Shown here: one piece after another, positions 51,963-62,908 of the stretch | How positions within the stretch are numbered: position 1 is the stretch's first letter | Layout: each line of letters opens with the position of its first letter | From: Oscarella lobularis | Taxonomy: Eukaryota; Porifera; Homoscleromorpha; Homosclerophorida; Oscarellidae | Reading direction: 5' to 3' | Assembly (NCBI RefSeq): GCF_947507565.1 | Contig: NC_089179.1 | Span: 2,745,747-2,809,746 of the forward strand | DNA: 64,000 nucleotides | Notes under the pieces: model-generated | Databases searched by the model: none | What the model was told of the DNA's origin: nothing | The model's input: the letters and a program-made list of their open reading frames with translations, nothing else | Translations under genes and position numbers: made by a program

Positions 51963-54900
51963 GGCAGGGCGGAATTCCAAACGCGCATGCTCCGTCGCTA
52001 GGGCTTTTACGCGGCGTAGAATGTTCCTAAAACGAGCCGATTTGGCTCTCTAGCGAAAGATTTCGACTGTTTTCTTTGATAAAAACGAAAAGATAAGTTG
52101 TTAATCACTAGGTCGCGGGCGGATTTAGAGCGGGACCCTCTCGAACAAAACTTACCTGACAATGGCAAAATCGCGCATTCGCGTGCACTGCATACACTAT
52201 AGTGTACTGCCATTGCGGTAATAATTACCTGTGAAGTCGACTTTTTAGTCCAAAGAAGCACTCTAAATGATAAAAAGGGGCCTTCTTTCTTTGCTTTGAT
52301 TTTTGGCTTTTAAAAAAGCCGGGCTTAATTCGCACGTGGCTTGTGGATTTTTCTTAGCCGTTTGATGTAGAATTTCTGTCGTGGAAAGCCCTTACGTCGC
52401 TTGTACTGGTCATTGCACTAATTGCCAGCATAGCTGTGATCACAGAGTACAGTTTCGAGGCGTTTTTCTTTCTGTAGTGCAGAAACGTATTCTGGTTTCA
52501 CTGCAGAAGGCGGAAGATTTCTGAAGGATGCCTTTAGATGCTGCCGGAACTCCGTCGTAGTATACCAGTCTTCCTCTCTGTCCTCGACGTCTTCCTCTCC
52601 ATCGTCGTCCTCTTCCTCGACGTGGCCTTCATCTGTATCATGATCTTCTTTTGCGATGCTCTTGTTGAAGGCTTCAGAGAGTTTTTTATAGAGTCGAGCA
52701 AAAATGGCTGGCAGTAGACGCATGATTCATCCTTTGTGCATGTCAAATGGAAAGAGTGCCCGCAGCTAAGTGGAATGACGTCATCGTTTTCCGAAGTGCA
52801 ACTTTCCAAGTCACAAAGGAGATCTGAATTAGGCAATTTTGGCGTCGAGAAGCCGAGAGGAAGACTTCGCTGGTCTAGGGTGCAGCTGAACGTATTCAAC
52901 TTGAAGTTCCTTCGTCGTTGCCGAGTGCCAGTTGTTTCTTTTGACTGCCCTGGCTGATTATAAAGCTTGATCAGTTTATTAGTGAGAAATTCAGCAGCTC
53001 TTCCTGCTAACAATTCCACATTGTGCTTGCGACTCTTTTTGGGATGTTCCGACAGAAAATTTAAGGTGAATTCGTGATCAAATCTCTTGGCGCCTAGGAC
53101 GTTGGCGATTTCAGTTATCTGTTCTGCAGATGTCCAAGAAGGACATTGCATTCGCAGCAACGAGTGAAAGGTTTCCACCTTTTTTTCCGAAAAAATATTC
53201 ACGTACGACGAGAAGGTGCTCTTGTATTCAGGTATGATCATTTCATGGTAAAGATGATCACTCAATGTCGCCAGCGTAGCCTTATTGTAGTTGTGCCTCT
53301 GTTCTCCGATAAACATTATAGCCAGCCGTAATGTAGCTTTCTGCCACAATTCATAGCGAGATCCTTTGTGTATTGTGGCGTAGAAGTAGAAAACAAGAGG
53401 CACCAGGTCGTCGAGCAAGTACCTCAGTAAAAGGTACTCAATATCCTTGCAAATACCGTAAACACCGATGACATCCTCTCGCACCATCAACCAACCGCCA
53501 AATAGAGATGCAATGAGTGTTGTCATCCGGTGAAATTGCGGTTTGCGAGGAAGTATTTTTTTCGCCAAAAAGATGTTTAAATAGTGCTATATTATGAGAC
53601 CCATTAGATTATACAATATTCTACCTTGCATATGATTTGTTTACCGGAAAATATAGGATGATAAAGGCTTATCAGATTTTCCATGCTATTGATATAAATA
53701 TGGAACGGACCCAGCATTGGCAAAAAAGAAAGGATTGAAGCTTCTTCTTTGCACTAAAGTAAGACGCTGTCAGATCTTTTTATTATTTTTATAAAATTAT
53801 GCGGGTTTAATTAATAAGTTACAAGCATGTAAACATTTATTTAAATATTTGCTTTAGCTTACCTGAGCTACCATCTTTTTAAGGAAATAGAAAGTTGGAT
53901 AGTCTCCAAGAGATGGTATCACCATATTGTCTAGGTACCTATAAAGCCTCTATAAACATTTTAATTTATTGATTAAGTTCTCTTCTGTAATACCTTTTTA
54001 ATACTGGGTATAAATCGATAGCATTTTCTACAGCCGCCGTGTAGTCACCTAGGCTTTTGAGATTTTGCTCAGTTTTGCTCAGCAAGCAGCAGCTTTTGAG
54101 GCTATCGAGCTTCCTCTGAGCAGGAGTCACATAGCACCTGAACAAGAAGTCATATCAAATTCTTAACCTGAGCAGTTTGAAAACCTTTGGTCTTCAAGCG
54201 ATGATTGTATGTCCCTTCTGTTTAGATGCCTGGATGAGGATGGCAATACTAATAGCCACGTGCTTGCCATGAGGTCAGAAAGATTTTCAAGAAAATATTT
54301 TCTGACATGAGCGATTGCTATCCCCCCCCCTTGGGAAATTTTCCGAAGGACAGTAATGGATAACAGAAGCATTGCCTTGCACAGTAAGACCAGGCATTGT
54401 TGAATGGATATCAGTTATTGCTGTAGCAAAGTGGAACGCCCGAGACGTTTCTGAGGATGTTGGACGTTGGACTAAGTGGATACTATGAAAGTCGTCCACA
54501 ACCAGCAGTGCTAGATGGTCATTGTCCAAAGCCGTTTTCAAGCGAGCGTTGACAAGACGCCTATTATCATCTGCTAGAGATCTTCGAAAATTTCTTATGG
54601 TCTTAGGGTGATCACAGAATCCAAGCCTCCTTCCGAATTCCAGAGCAGCTTCAGAGCAACCAGATAGGGACAAATGAAGACCAACGTCGCTTACAAAGGT
54701 TGTATTAAGCTGCCAATTAATCAAATAATATTTTTATTTTAACAATTATTAATTTTTAGTATACCTGGTTGGTTGCCGAGATACGCCAGGCGATGCAACT
54801 CTCCAACAACTCGAGATTTTCGGAGAGTTGCTCGTCTCTCGGAGTCTATCTGAAGCGAAGAGTTGCTTGTTATGGCTTTTTCAAGGAGGCTGAACAATCC

Positions 54901-56473
54901 AGGGGAATGCTCTTCGCAAAAAGCTTCCATTTCCGTTGCACTGTAGAGTTTTCCTTCTGTAGGTACGTGCTGACGAAAAGCTTCCTGGAATGACTTGAAT
55001 AAGCCAAGGAACGACTCTAATGGGTGCCGTAAAGAACGGAGAAAGACAATCAACCAAATTTTACCGGTTTTGATTCGTTCATTTTCTTCTTTCAAACGTT
55101 GGATTTGACGAGTCTTTTAATCTAGATCAATTTTGCTTCAATTTATGCAATGTCATTAATTAATTAATGTTTTACCTCTGTCTGCCTTCGTGGCATTTAG
55201 TTCTGCTGTCAAACTGCTGTTAATAGCAGCAGATGAAGCAATCTGACTTCGAAGCACAGCTAAGGTGAAAATTAGCTTACAGCCGCAAATAATTTATTTG
55301 TACTGCATCTATTTAGTACGTTATATGCAATAATTTTATTATACCCTTTTCTGCTTCAACTCTTTTTATATCACAGCGGGCGTCATTGAGCTGCAGGCTA
55401 GTTGTTTCTATATAAAATATAAAATATTATTTATTGGATGCCTCGAGTACAAAATACATAGTTTTTCTTACCTGAAAATGCGTTTTCTGCAGCCGCCTCG
55501 AGAACCAGCTGTTCTTTTTCAAACAGCAGCTGCTGTATTTGGAGGCACGCAGCTGACAACTGGTCCTGAACGCACGGCAGCTCAGCGGTTTCAGATGAAC
55601 TTTCGGTAGCCGACTGGATTCGTACTTAAAAATGAGCTAAAAATGAATAGGTATGCCACAGACTTGAATGGTTCCATATTGACGCTTTGGTGGTGGTCGA
55701 TACAGGGGGTGTGTTGAGACTTCCGGTAGTGAGTCGATGGAGTCGTGGTGACGTCGACAGATGAACGCCGGGATGCCGCTAATATCGTCGAGAACGGGCA
55801 GCAGCCTCTCAGAACACTTCCATCACACCTAGAAGAATCGAAATGTACGCAGCACTTCGACGATTTATCGAGGGAAACCCGGGCGTGTTCAACGCATAGC
55901 GTGACGTCGTCGAAGAAGCCGCGTTCTCGAGCTTTTCGTCCTGAAAAAGACGTGATCCGTCCGAAACAAGCACGGCGAGAGCGAGAGCGAGTTAGCGGGA
56001 TGTCGTAAAAGCACGAGTACGTGTTGTTTTGAGCCATAGCGAGATATCGAGCGAGCGAGCGAGAAAATATCGAGCAAGCGAGCAGGATACGAGCAAGAAA
56101 TGCGCTGTGTGATCGGTTTCAGCTGCTATTTGTGCAGTTTTCGAACGTTGGCAGGCGCGAAATTTGAATGTTTTCATTTATTTGTAGCGTTTCGAGGATC
56201 GACAGCTGAAGATCGCGTACCGATATATAATTTTCGAACCCGTTTTTCTCAAAACGCGTACCCTCGAAAAAAAACGCGTGGAGCTTGTATGAAAGCTAAT
56301 GCATTGAAGTGTTCATTTTGTGTGAGTTCGAGCTTAGCCCGCTCGAACTCACCTTAGCCGACGCCCTTTTCTTTCAAAGGGGCGTTGTCGAACGCGAGTT
56401 GTAACATGAATCGCTGCTATTGGCCAATACTCGATTGTTCTTAGAGCATGCGCGTTTGTAATTCCGCCCTGCC
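51963..56473. mobile_element. 4.5-kb TIR transposon of unassigned superfamily (copy B)
   Basis: Inverted ends of 30 bp with one mismatch, beginning GGCAGGGCGGAATTCCAAAC (51,963-51,992 and 56,444-56,473). The 9 bases GGTAACATT flank both sides (51,954-51,962; 56,474-56,482). The host palindrome's other arm supplies the empty site (GGTAACATTGGTCTGCG read in reverse at 56,750-56,770), proving a clean insertion. It holds one multi-exon minus-strand gene. A related end occurs at 59,995 (copy C), and similar text edges the palindrome at 23,175-24,257. Confidence 0.92.
52418..56037 (-). CDS. Multi-exon putative transposase with Cys-rich N-terminus, coiled coils and C-terminal RING (copy B)
   Basis: The start is ATG 56,037 (MAQNNTYSCFYDIPL). 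Exon 1 has GRKARERGFFDDVTLCVEHA and CCVHFDSSRC. Small exons at about 55,615-55,470, 55,400-55,355, 55,270-55,185 and 55,120-55,075 encode coiled coils (LQIQQLLFEKEQLVLEAAAE). Then come EMEAFCEEHSPGLFSLLEKA (54,940), GCSEAALEFGRRLGFCDHPK (54,650) and LALLVVDDFHSIHLVQRPTS (54,500), where the Asp pair could be catalytic. Further small exons lie at about 54,130-54,000 and 53,950-53,880. The large last exon (53,600-52,420) holds GEQRHNYNKATLATLSDHLY, YVNIFSEKKVETFHSLLRMQ and a RING-like CDLESC...PLSCGHSFHLTC...CVYC, then an acidic tail. Introns are GT-AG. Two apparent frameshifts fall in homopolymers (C run at 54,323-54,332; A/T run near 52,688), so the gene may be almost intact. DUF6589-like proteins are a possible relative; I cannot confirm this. 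Confidence 0.62.
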
Positions 56474-57405
56474 GGTAACATTGGTCTGCGTCAGAGGGTC
56501 ATGTGACACCCGACTTGCCCCGTGACCTCTATAGCCCTAATTGAATCAGCACGTAACTCTTCTTCAGTAGTGATGATGAGTACCATTTCGGGCACATAAC
56601 CCGCCACGACGATCGCTCAGAACGAAAATCACGAGAAAGAGGCTGATGAGAACTCATAGGCGCAGCCAGCAAGCAGTTACGAAGAGTTACGTGCTGATTC
56701 AATTAGGGCTACAGAGGTCACGGGGCAAGTCGGGTGTCACATGACCCTCTGACGCAGACCAATGTTACCAGGCCCTTCCACCACAGTGAGTGCGCCCCAA
56801 GCGCGCTAGCTGGTGAAGGGCCTGGGGACGAGGCTAGGATGAGCCTGAGCCAGACATTGATCTCAACTTAAATTCACTACATTGTTTACATTGTCTTAGA
56901 AACAGTTCTAAATTGTGTGACAAATATAAAGAGGAGATAGAGGGACAGAAGGAAAGCTCCGATTCTTCATTACTAACGATTCTAAAAGAGTATAAGCCAG
57001 GAAGTTTAACCAGAGTTACTAACGCTGTTTTTGAAATGATGCTCAGAGCATCATTTGCTCGTAGTGGAGCGTATGTTTTGTGAAATTGACGAATAAGTTT
57101 TACTGACAATGAGTTATGTTAAAGAATCATTAATTAGTCGAGCAGAAAGTCTGCTAAAAGACGTTGCACTTCCAAAGTGCCATGATGTAAAGAGGAAGCT
57201 TCTATCTAAATACTTTAATGTAAGACTCTCTATTTTTTGTAAAACTGCTAATGGTAAAAATATGAAAAGAGCTAAAGATAGTAGATCTGATTTAGGAGGT
57301 CGCTCTGTTGCGATGCGTCACATAATAAAAACGATTAAATAGCATTAATCCTACGTGTAGAGCCTGCGCAACACCTGGGTAAGGCATTTATATCTATCGG
57401 CTGGG

Positions 57406-57935
57406 TCAGCGAGTCGAACGCTGCGAATTGAATTGTACACTAGATGGCGTCTCGTACGACTTCTTCAAAGTGTGGTATTCCTGAAAGCAGTTGCAGTCAG
57501 GAGCGATACAAAGATGGACGTCACAGGTATTGCATCGGATATATGGCTCGTGACGAATTCGCTTCTTTTGCCTTTTGCCCTTTTCGCTGCAGCGAACGCA
57601 TTGCAGCCGAGATCGTGCAGACACAGGAAGATCGGGTAGTGAAATATTTAGCCTGATATCTGGGCGATGCCTCTTTCTTCCCCTTCGCTTTTGCGAAGAA
57701 AAGTTGCCGATGAGTGCAACGCCAAGTTCCAGGCGTAACTCTCGATAATCGCGTTTGGCGCGTTCTTTGTTGGTGTGCTTTGTATCGTCGATTTTCTCTT
57801 CTATTATATAGGCATTCATTCAGGCCACTTCCGAGAGATATAAGGCAATTCTACGCCAGGTTTTCTTGCTTTTTCTTCCGGCGTTGTACAATGCCGTCAT
57901 TTGGTCGCCTCTGTCGGCGCGAGAAGAGGAGGGCA
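57406..57935 (-). pseudogene. piggyBac transposase C-terminal fragment (second copy)
   Basis: Minus strand from about 57,930: in shifting frames DRGDQM, ALYNAGRKSKKTW and RRIALYLSEVA, a stop, then MNAYIIEEKIDDTKHTNKER and the Cys-rich end LQCVRCSEKGKRQKKRI, RCNTCDVHLCIAPDCNCFQE. Same C-terminal architecture as the copy at 47.5-49.5 kb but clearly diverged. The catalytic core except the final DRGDQ Asp is absent. It abuts the end of the THAP/P element. Confidence 0.8.
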
Positions 57936-57983
57936 CTCAACATCGATTAGATCCCGGCCATCACGTCGTCGGCAACGTTCCAT

Positions 57984-58305
57984 CAGCGCATAGATGTAAG
58001 AGAGAAGGGATGCGCAACTCCCCTGTCACGTGACCCTCGCAGCTGAAGGAAGCGTCGTTATGGATTCCTCAGCGTCTCTATTTCGTCGCGCTGTCGATGC
58101 CGTTGTAAACGAGAAGACTTTGTCGGATAGTAACAGTAGGAGCTGCGTCATCGAACGTGAAGGAAGAGTACTCGTTGCCTCCTCCGACTCATCGCTTCGT
58201 CCACACGTCGACCGAATCGTCGCTTCGATCTCGGAATGCATCGACGCAAGGGCAAGCAAGCGATCGATCGCTGCTCGTCGAGAAAGTGCTCAATTTGAGT
58301 TCGCT
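57984..58305 (+). pseudogene. P-type element end with start of its second ORF
   Basis: 57,984-58,030 matches the ends of the 29,605-32,415 element (CATAGATGTAAGAGAGAAGG ... CAACTCCCCTGTCACGTGAC). The ORF from ATG 58,060 reads MDSSASLFRRAVDAVVNEKT then VDRIVASISECIDARASKRS and ARRESAQFEFARV. It aligns with the N-terminus of the 324-aa second ORF at 32,335 (VNTIVSTIADCVNC ... RREKASIAFQEA). It is cut at about 58,305, where LINE sequence begins. Spacing between end and ATG is similar to the larger copy. Confidence 0.6.
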
Positions 58306-59546
58306 CGGGTAATTATTACACTCCTGAAAAATCTTGATACAGTAGTCCGAACACCTGTTCCAATCAAGCCGACCAACAATAGGAACACTTGAACCGCCCG
58401 TCGGTGCCAGGATATCAACAGCCAGAAACATCTCAATCGGCCAGTGATCAGATAAAACCGAGACATCATCAATAACGCGGAAACGGTCCACTTGCAAACA
58501 ACCAGACACAACTGCATAATCTAACCAACTGGACTTTTCGCCATCACCGGAAGTCCACGAAATAAAACTTGGATCATCACTGTGACAATCCAACCCCATC
58601 GCAAAGAGATCATCTAAACCAAGAAAGCTTGAAAACGTTAACCAAAAAGCCGTTTAAATCCAACCCGTAAGTCAGCATTGAAGTCGCCAATCACCACCGT
58701 GCACAGCAGAATAAGATGGGTCCTGAACTAGAACTCCCAAAGCAGCCAGCTGTTCCTCGAACTCGTGAACTTCTCCACAGAACCGTTATCGTAAGGGAGA
58801 TTCACAGACACAATAAGAATCCTTGAGGATTTCGTATTCAATGCAATAGCACTCAACCGAGCAGAACTTGTGCAGACGGCGGATACTGACTTCTGCAACG
58901 ACTTTTGCCATAAAACTGCTGCGCCTCCATAAGGACGGCCATGACAGTGACACTGACTGCTAACCATCGGAGAAACGGCATTATACGCGAAGTTGCCTTA
59001 TGTAACCAACGCTCTTGGAGCAGTAATATATCCGCCTGCATAGCAAGCATATTGATATCGTCCTCCGAGGACTTGAAACCACGACAATTGAAACTTACCA
59101 CGTGCAAGGAAGTGCCCATCACTCCGTCACAGGTGATGAGCGCGACCCGCCAACTGCAGAAGGGCTTGGTCGACGAATCCAAACGAATTGACACAAACTG
59201 AGGCCACAACGAGCTGTCCATCAAATTCTTGCGATCAGCAAGCCTAACTCGAATGCGAGCGCTGACAGACCCGCGCAGTCGAGACTTCAAAATGAAAGCA
59301 GACACGACTTCCACTCCACCATCCCGCAGGAACTGGCGAAGACTGTCTTCAGTAGAGGCAGCGCTTTCCGTATGTTAATTGCCTCGTGGCCCTCACACGA
59401 CTCAAGAGCCGCAAAAAGAATATCGCGTGCCGCCGAGATGCTTGAGTATCGGCCGGGGAATTCTCCATCCCGTTTTGGACAAAACAAAGAAGATCATTGA
59501 CGATGACATCGCAAGCTTCATCCACATCCATCATCCGGGATATCAT
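58306..59546 (-). pseudogene. Non-LTR retrotransposon (LINE) fragment with APE-type endonuclease
   Basis: Minus strand, in shifting frames: VVSFNCRGFKSSEDDINMLA and ADILLLQERWLHKA (59,110-59,010; N and E of the active site), GRPYGGAAVLWQKSL (about 58,940), IGDFNADL (about 58,680), then SGDGEKSSWLDYAVVSG (about 58,535) and VLSDHWPIEMFLA (about 58,460). These are the ordered motifs of an exonuclease-endonuclease-phosphatase fold. Upstream coding (59,546-59,130) may be the end of ORF1 or an N-terminal extension. Reverse transcriptase, expected just downstream, is absent: coding stops at about 58,306. Confidence 0.82.
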
Positions 59547-59757
59547 GTATGAATGAAGATGTGAACTGACCAGTCAGAGCAACGACAATACCGTGCAGAG
59601 ACCATAGATAATGTAGATAAACATCTGCTATTAGTAAATTTTTGCTGTCTTAGGCCAATTCTCAATCGTCAATGAAAATACCTCTCGAGAAGGAAAGCAT
59701 CGTGTTTGTCCAAGATAGGAATCCCCATGTCCGCGGAATCGGCCAACTAATTCAAAC

Positions 59758-59806
59758 CATAGATATAAGAGAAGGGGGATTGGAAACTCCTGCTGTCACG
59801 TGATAG
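59758..59806 (+). mobile_element. Solo P-type element end
   Basis: CCATAGATATAAGAGAAGGG ... AAACTCCTGCTGTCACGTGA matches 57,984-58,030 and the ends at 29,605 and 32,415. No second ORF follows. Confidence 0.6.
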
Positions 59807-59994
59807 CTTACACTAGCTTTAGGGTCCCTTACTGCTCGCCGTGCGTGTCTCACTGAGTTTCCGTATATTGCTTGCGAAAATTCATTTATAGTCGAGGAGG
59901 ACTATTTTTCCAAACGCTCCAGGTGCGTTTCTCTTCCGTTGAGTGTCTGCAGAAGTCTGTAGTGTAAGGACTACTGCCCGACAGTAGACAGGCG

Positions 59995-62765
59995 GGAAGG
60001 GCGGACTTTCAAACGCGCATGCTCCGTTGCTAGGGGTACTTCGCGGATTGTGGCGTTCTATAACGTCGCCGATTCTCCCTTTTCGCGTTTGAATTGACAA
60101 TTTCTGAGAGTCGGAAAGGTGATGGGACTTCATTTTGGGAGCTTCTGGTTCATCGATTCGGCATTTCGTTCAGCAGACGAAAAGCCACCCAAGATCTCGT
60201 CGCTGCGGACAGTTCTAGGGACGTATTTTGAACTAGTGAAAGAATCATTCGTCTCATTTTGTTTCCTAGGCAGAGTAAGAATGAGGAACAAACTGCTTTG
60301 GTGTAAGGGGCCCCTTTCTCGACTTTTAGAAAAGCCGGGCTTTCAGATGTAAGGTAAGCCTATTATTTAATGCTTGCAAAGGTGACTTGATTACAAGCGG
60401 GGAGCCGCAGTTTGTATCTAAATAGCCTTCAATAAAATCAATTTCATTTTGCGAAAAGGTGACCCAATACTTACTGTGGCCAGCTTCTCAGAAAATAATT
60501 AGGAGAAGGAGTAGCTGTGGTCAGACACCGCATGTACTCTTCGCTCTTATCTTTTGCGATCCTTTTGTTTCGCCGAAAACGAATTCAGGCTTCACGGCAG
60601 ACGGAGGCAGGCCTTTCAGTCGCGCAGACAAATTCTGCCTAAATTCAGCAGTCGTGTACCACTCCGCTTGCTCTTCTGCAGTACATTATTCTTCATCGTT
60701 GTCTTTCTCGCCGCCTGGCTGTTCTTCCTCTTCATCTGCTTCTTCAGAAATACTCTTATTGAATGTTTTGGCAAGTCTCTTCATACAACCTAGTATGTAA
60801 GGCTGGCACTAGCGGCACCCGTTTTCATGCAAGCACGCATCATGAAATCAGTTCCCACAGCTGAGCAAAACAATGGTGTCGTCATCCTGGGTACAGTGTT
60901 TGAAATCGCAGAGGAAGTCTTGGAAGGGAATTTCTCCTGCAGAGAACCCAAGTCGAAGACTTCTTTGGTTAACAGAGCAGTTCATTGTTTTTAGGTAAAA
61001 TGTTCGCCTGTTTTTTCGCCTTCCGGTTGGAAGTACTTCATGCGACTGGTTCGGTTGATTGTACAGCTCGACGAATTTTGTCAAAAGGTACTCTGCAGAT
61101 TTTCCGGCCAGAACAGTGACGCTTTGCTTGTTCGTTTTTTAGGCTGATCAGTTAGAAAATTTGATGAAAATTCATCATCAAAACCTTTCGCACTGATGAC
61201 CTATGCGAATTAAATAATCTGCTCTGCTGATGACCACGACGTGCACTGCATTCCCAGCAGCGAATGAAATGTCTCGACTTTTTCTCAGAGAATACATTCA
61301 TGTAGGAAGAGAACGTCGTCTTCCACTCAGGTATAACTGCCCCCCGGTAAATGTTATCGCTGTTTACAGCTAACATCGCTTTGTTGTATTTGTGTCGCTG
61401 TTGCACAATGAACATAATAGCCAGATGTAGAGTTGCATTCTGCCACAATGAGTAGCGACATCCTCGGCGAATTGTGCTGTAGTAGCAGAACACAAGAGGC
61501 AGAAGCTCGTCGAGTAATTGTCTCATCGCTAGAAACTCCGTATCTTTGCATACGCCGAAGATCCCGAGAACGTCGTCTCTCACGGTAAGCCAACCTCCGA
61601 AGAGGCAAGCAATTAGCGTTGCCATTCGGTGGAATCGTGGCAGTCAAAATGCTTTGGCTCAGGTAGCTAAAAGATTTTTTATTTGTAACCAGTTTTGCTT
61701 GTCTATAGTCTATAGTCTTACATTTTTAATGCTGAATACAATTCAAGAACATTTTCAATAACGTCTTATTATAATTTCTCAAGGACTTGAGCTGTTGCTC
61801 CTGTTCGCTTAGAAGGCAGGAGTTTTTAAGCTGTCAAGATCCTTTTGGTTTTGAGTTACGTAGTATCTAAAGCGGTGATTTTAAAATGAGTAAATTGAGC
61901 TAAATAACTAGAATAAAATGAACCTCTGATTTTCCAAAGACTTGTATATGTTGTCTGTATCAAGTCTAAACGATGATGGTGAATCCGCTCAGCGAAGAAA
62001 TTAGTAAGTTGGCTGAAGAGGAAGATTTTGCAAGGTAGAATGAACATCAATTATTGCTGTTGCTTAGTGGAGCGCTTTTGATGTCTCTGCCGATGTTGGA
62101 CGTGGAATTGTATGAACGCTGTGAAAGTCGTCCACACAATCAGCATTACCAAATGCCCGTCCTTTTCTGCTTCGTCCAGCCGAGCGTTTACCTCGAAAAG
62201 GTGCCTTTGTGCATTTAATTTTATTTCAGAAACTTTAGAACGGATACCAGCGGTCCGTTGGCGCTCGATAGTTTTCTTCGATGCCTGCCAATAGTTTTTG
62301 GATGGTCGCATATTCCCAGGCGTCTTCCACACTCTAAAGCTGCCACAGAACGCCCAGTCAGCGACAAATGAAGGCCGACATCATTAGAAAATGTTCTATT
62401 TTGCTGATGAAGATAGTTTGATTAATATATGAGAGTCACTAATTTACGTACAGATTGCTAAGGTGGGCTAATCGATGGAGTTCTCCGACCACTCGACTGC
62501 GCCGAAGGCCTGTTCTTCTTTGTGAGTCTACCGAGGCGGAGTAATGGCTTGTTATCGATTTTTCAATAATATTGAACAGCCCTGGCGAATTCCTCTTGCA
62601 AAAAGACTCCATTTTGTCAGCATTATAGAGCTTTCTACGCTCAGGAACGTGCAGTCAATACACTTCTTGAAAAGACTTTATCAGTACGGGAAACGATTCT
62701 AAAATTTATTCCAATGTATTTGAAAAACGCAGAGAAGCTGAAATACCTTTTTTAATTTTTGTTTT
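59995..62765 (-). pseudogene. Unassigned RING transposon, copy C (degenerate)
   Basis: The left end GGAAGGGCGGACTTTCAAAC (59,995-60,024, continuing GCGCATGCTCCG) matches the TIR of the 51,963 element. The gene runs minus. CKRNSPGLFNIIEKSI and VVGELHRLAHLSN come first (62,620-62,460), then GLHLSLTGRSVAALECGRRL (about 62,360) and a DDFHSVH-type region near 62,110. MATLIACLFGGWLTVRDDVL and QQRHKYNKAMLAVNSDN follow (61,625-61,360), then TTFSSYMNVFSEKKS (about 61,290) and RSLRLGFSAGEIPFQDFLCD with CTQDDDTIVLLSCGN (60,960-60,850). The acidic tail region (60,790-60,480) also aligns with copy B. Multiple stops. The N-terminal Cys exon and the right TIR were not found. Confidence 0.75.
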
Positions 62766-62908
62766 CTATTTTTAGGGTCGACGCTTCATTGCTGGATGCC
62801 GTAAGTGAAATTTTATTATTTCTTACCCTTCTTCTGGCGTCTGACTATAGACAGCCGAATTATTTAGTTGTTTAGACGTCATTCCGCAACTGTTGTCGAT
62901 TACGCATA

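Larger units (their letters stand above)
51887..56838. mobile_element. Foldback MITE (432 bp without insert) inside the THAP/P gene
   Basis: 51,887-51,962 and 56,483 to about 56,590 form the left arm, and about 56,660-56,838 the right arm. The arms are near-perfect inverted copies (CCTAGCCTCGTCCCCAGGCC at the outer ends). ATGAG flanks both ends (51,882-51,886; 56,839-56,843). The left arm is split by the 4.5-kb element at 51,963-56,473; the intact right arm shows the undisturbed sequence. A second level of palindrome lies within the arm (CCAGGCCCTTCACCAG / CTGGTGGAAGGGCCTGG). No coding capacity of its own. Confidence 0.88.
49849..57342 (+). pseudogene. THAP9-like P-element transposase, split and internally inverted
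   Basis: Starts at ATG 49,849 (MPSCSAPACSNRTEKGYAMY), the C2CH start of a THAP domain. A second exon supplies DHFNESQFNIRQDGKKRSKW and AVPTIF. A linker follows (50,225-50,580). The catalytic region begins MSITASIEYDTSISQFIGTV (50,763), with STWKQIVAYHLTGNKT, VTAVTNDMGSLNRAMWSSFG and FIADIPHVIKNLR (about 51,150). The next segment is on the minus strand (51,216-51,737). Plus coding resumes with TALKSICVSQYLKLPNRNEN (51,790), is interrupted at 51,886 by the foldback MITE and continues after 56,843 (LNSLHCLHCLRNSSKLC) to the C-terminus ALPKCHDVKRKLLSKYFNVR, ending at 57,342. Stops and frameshifts are present. Confidence 0.85.
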
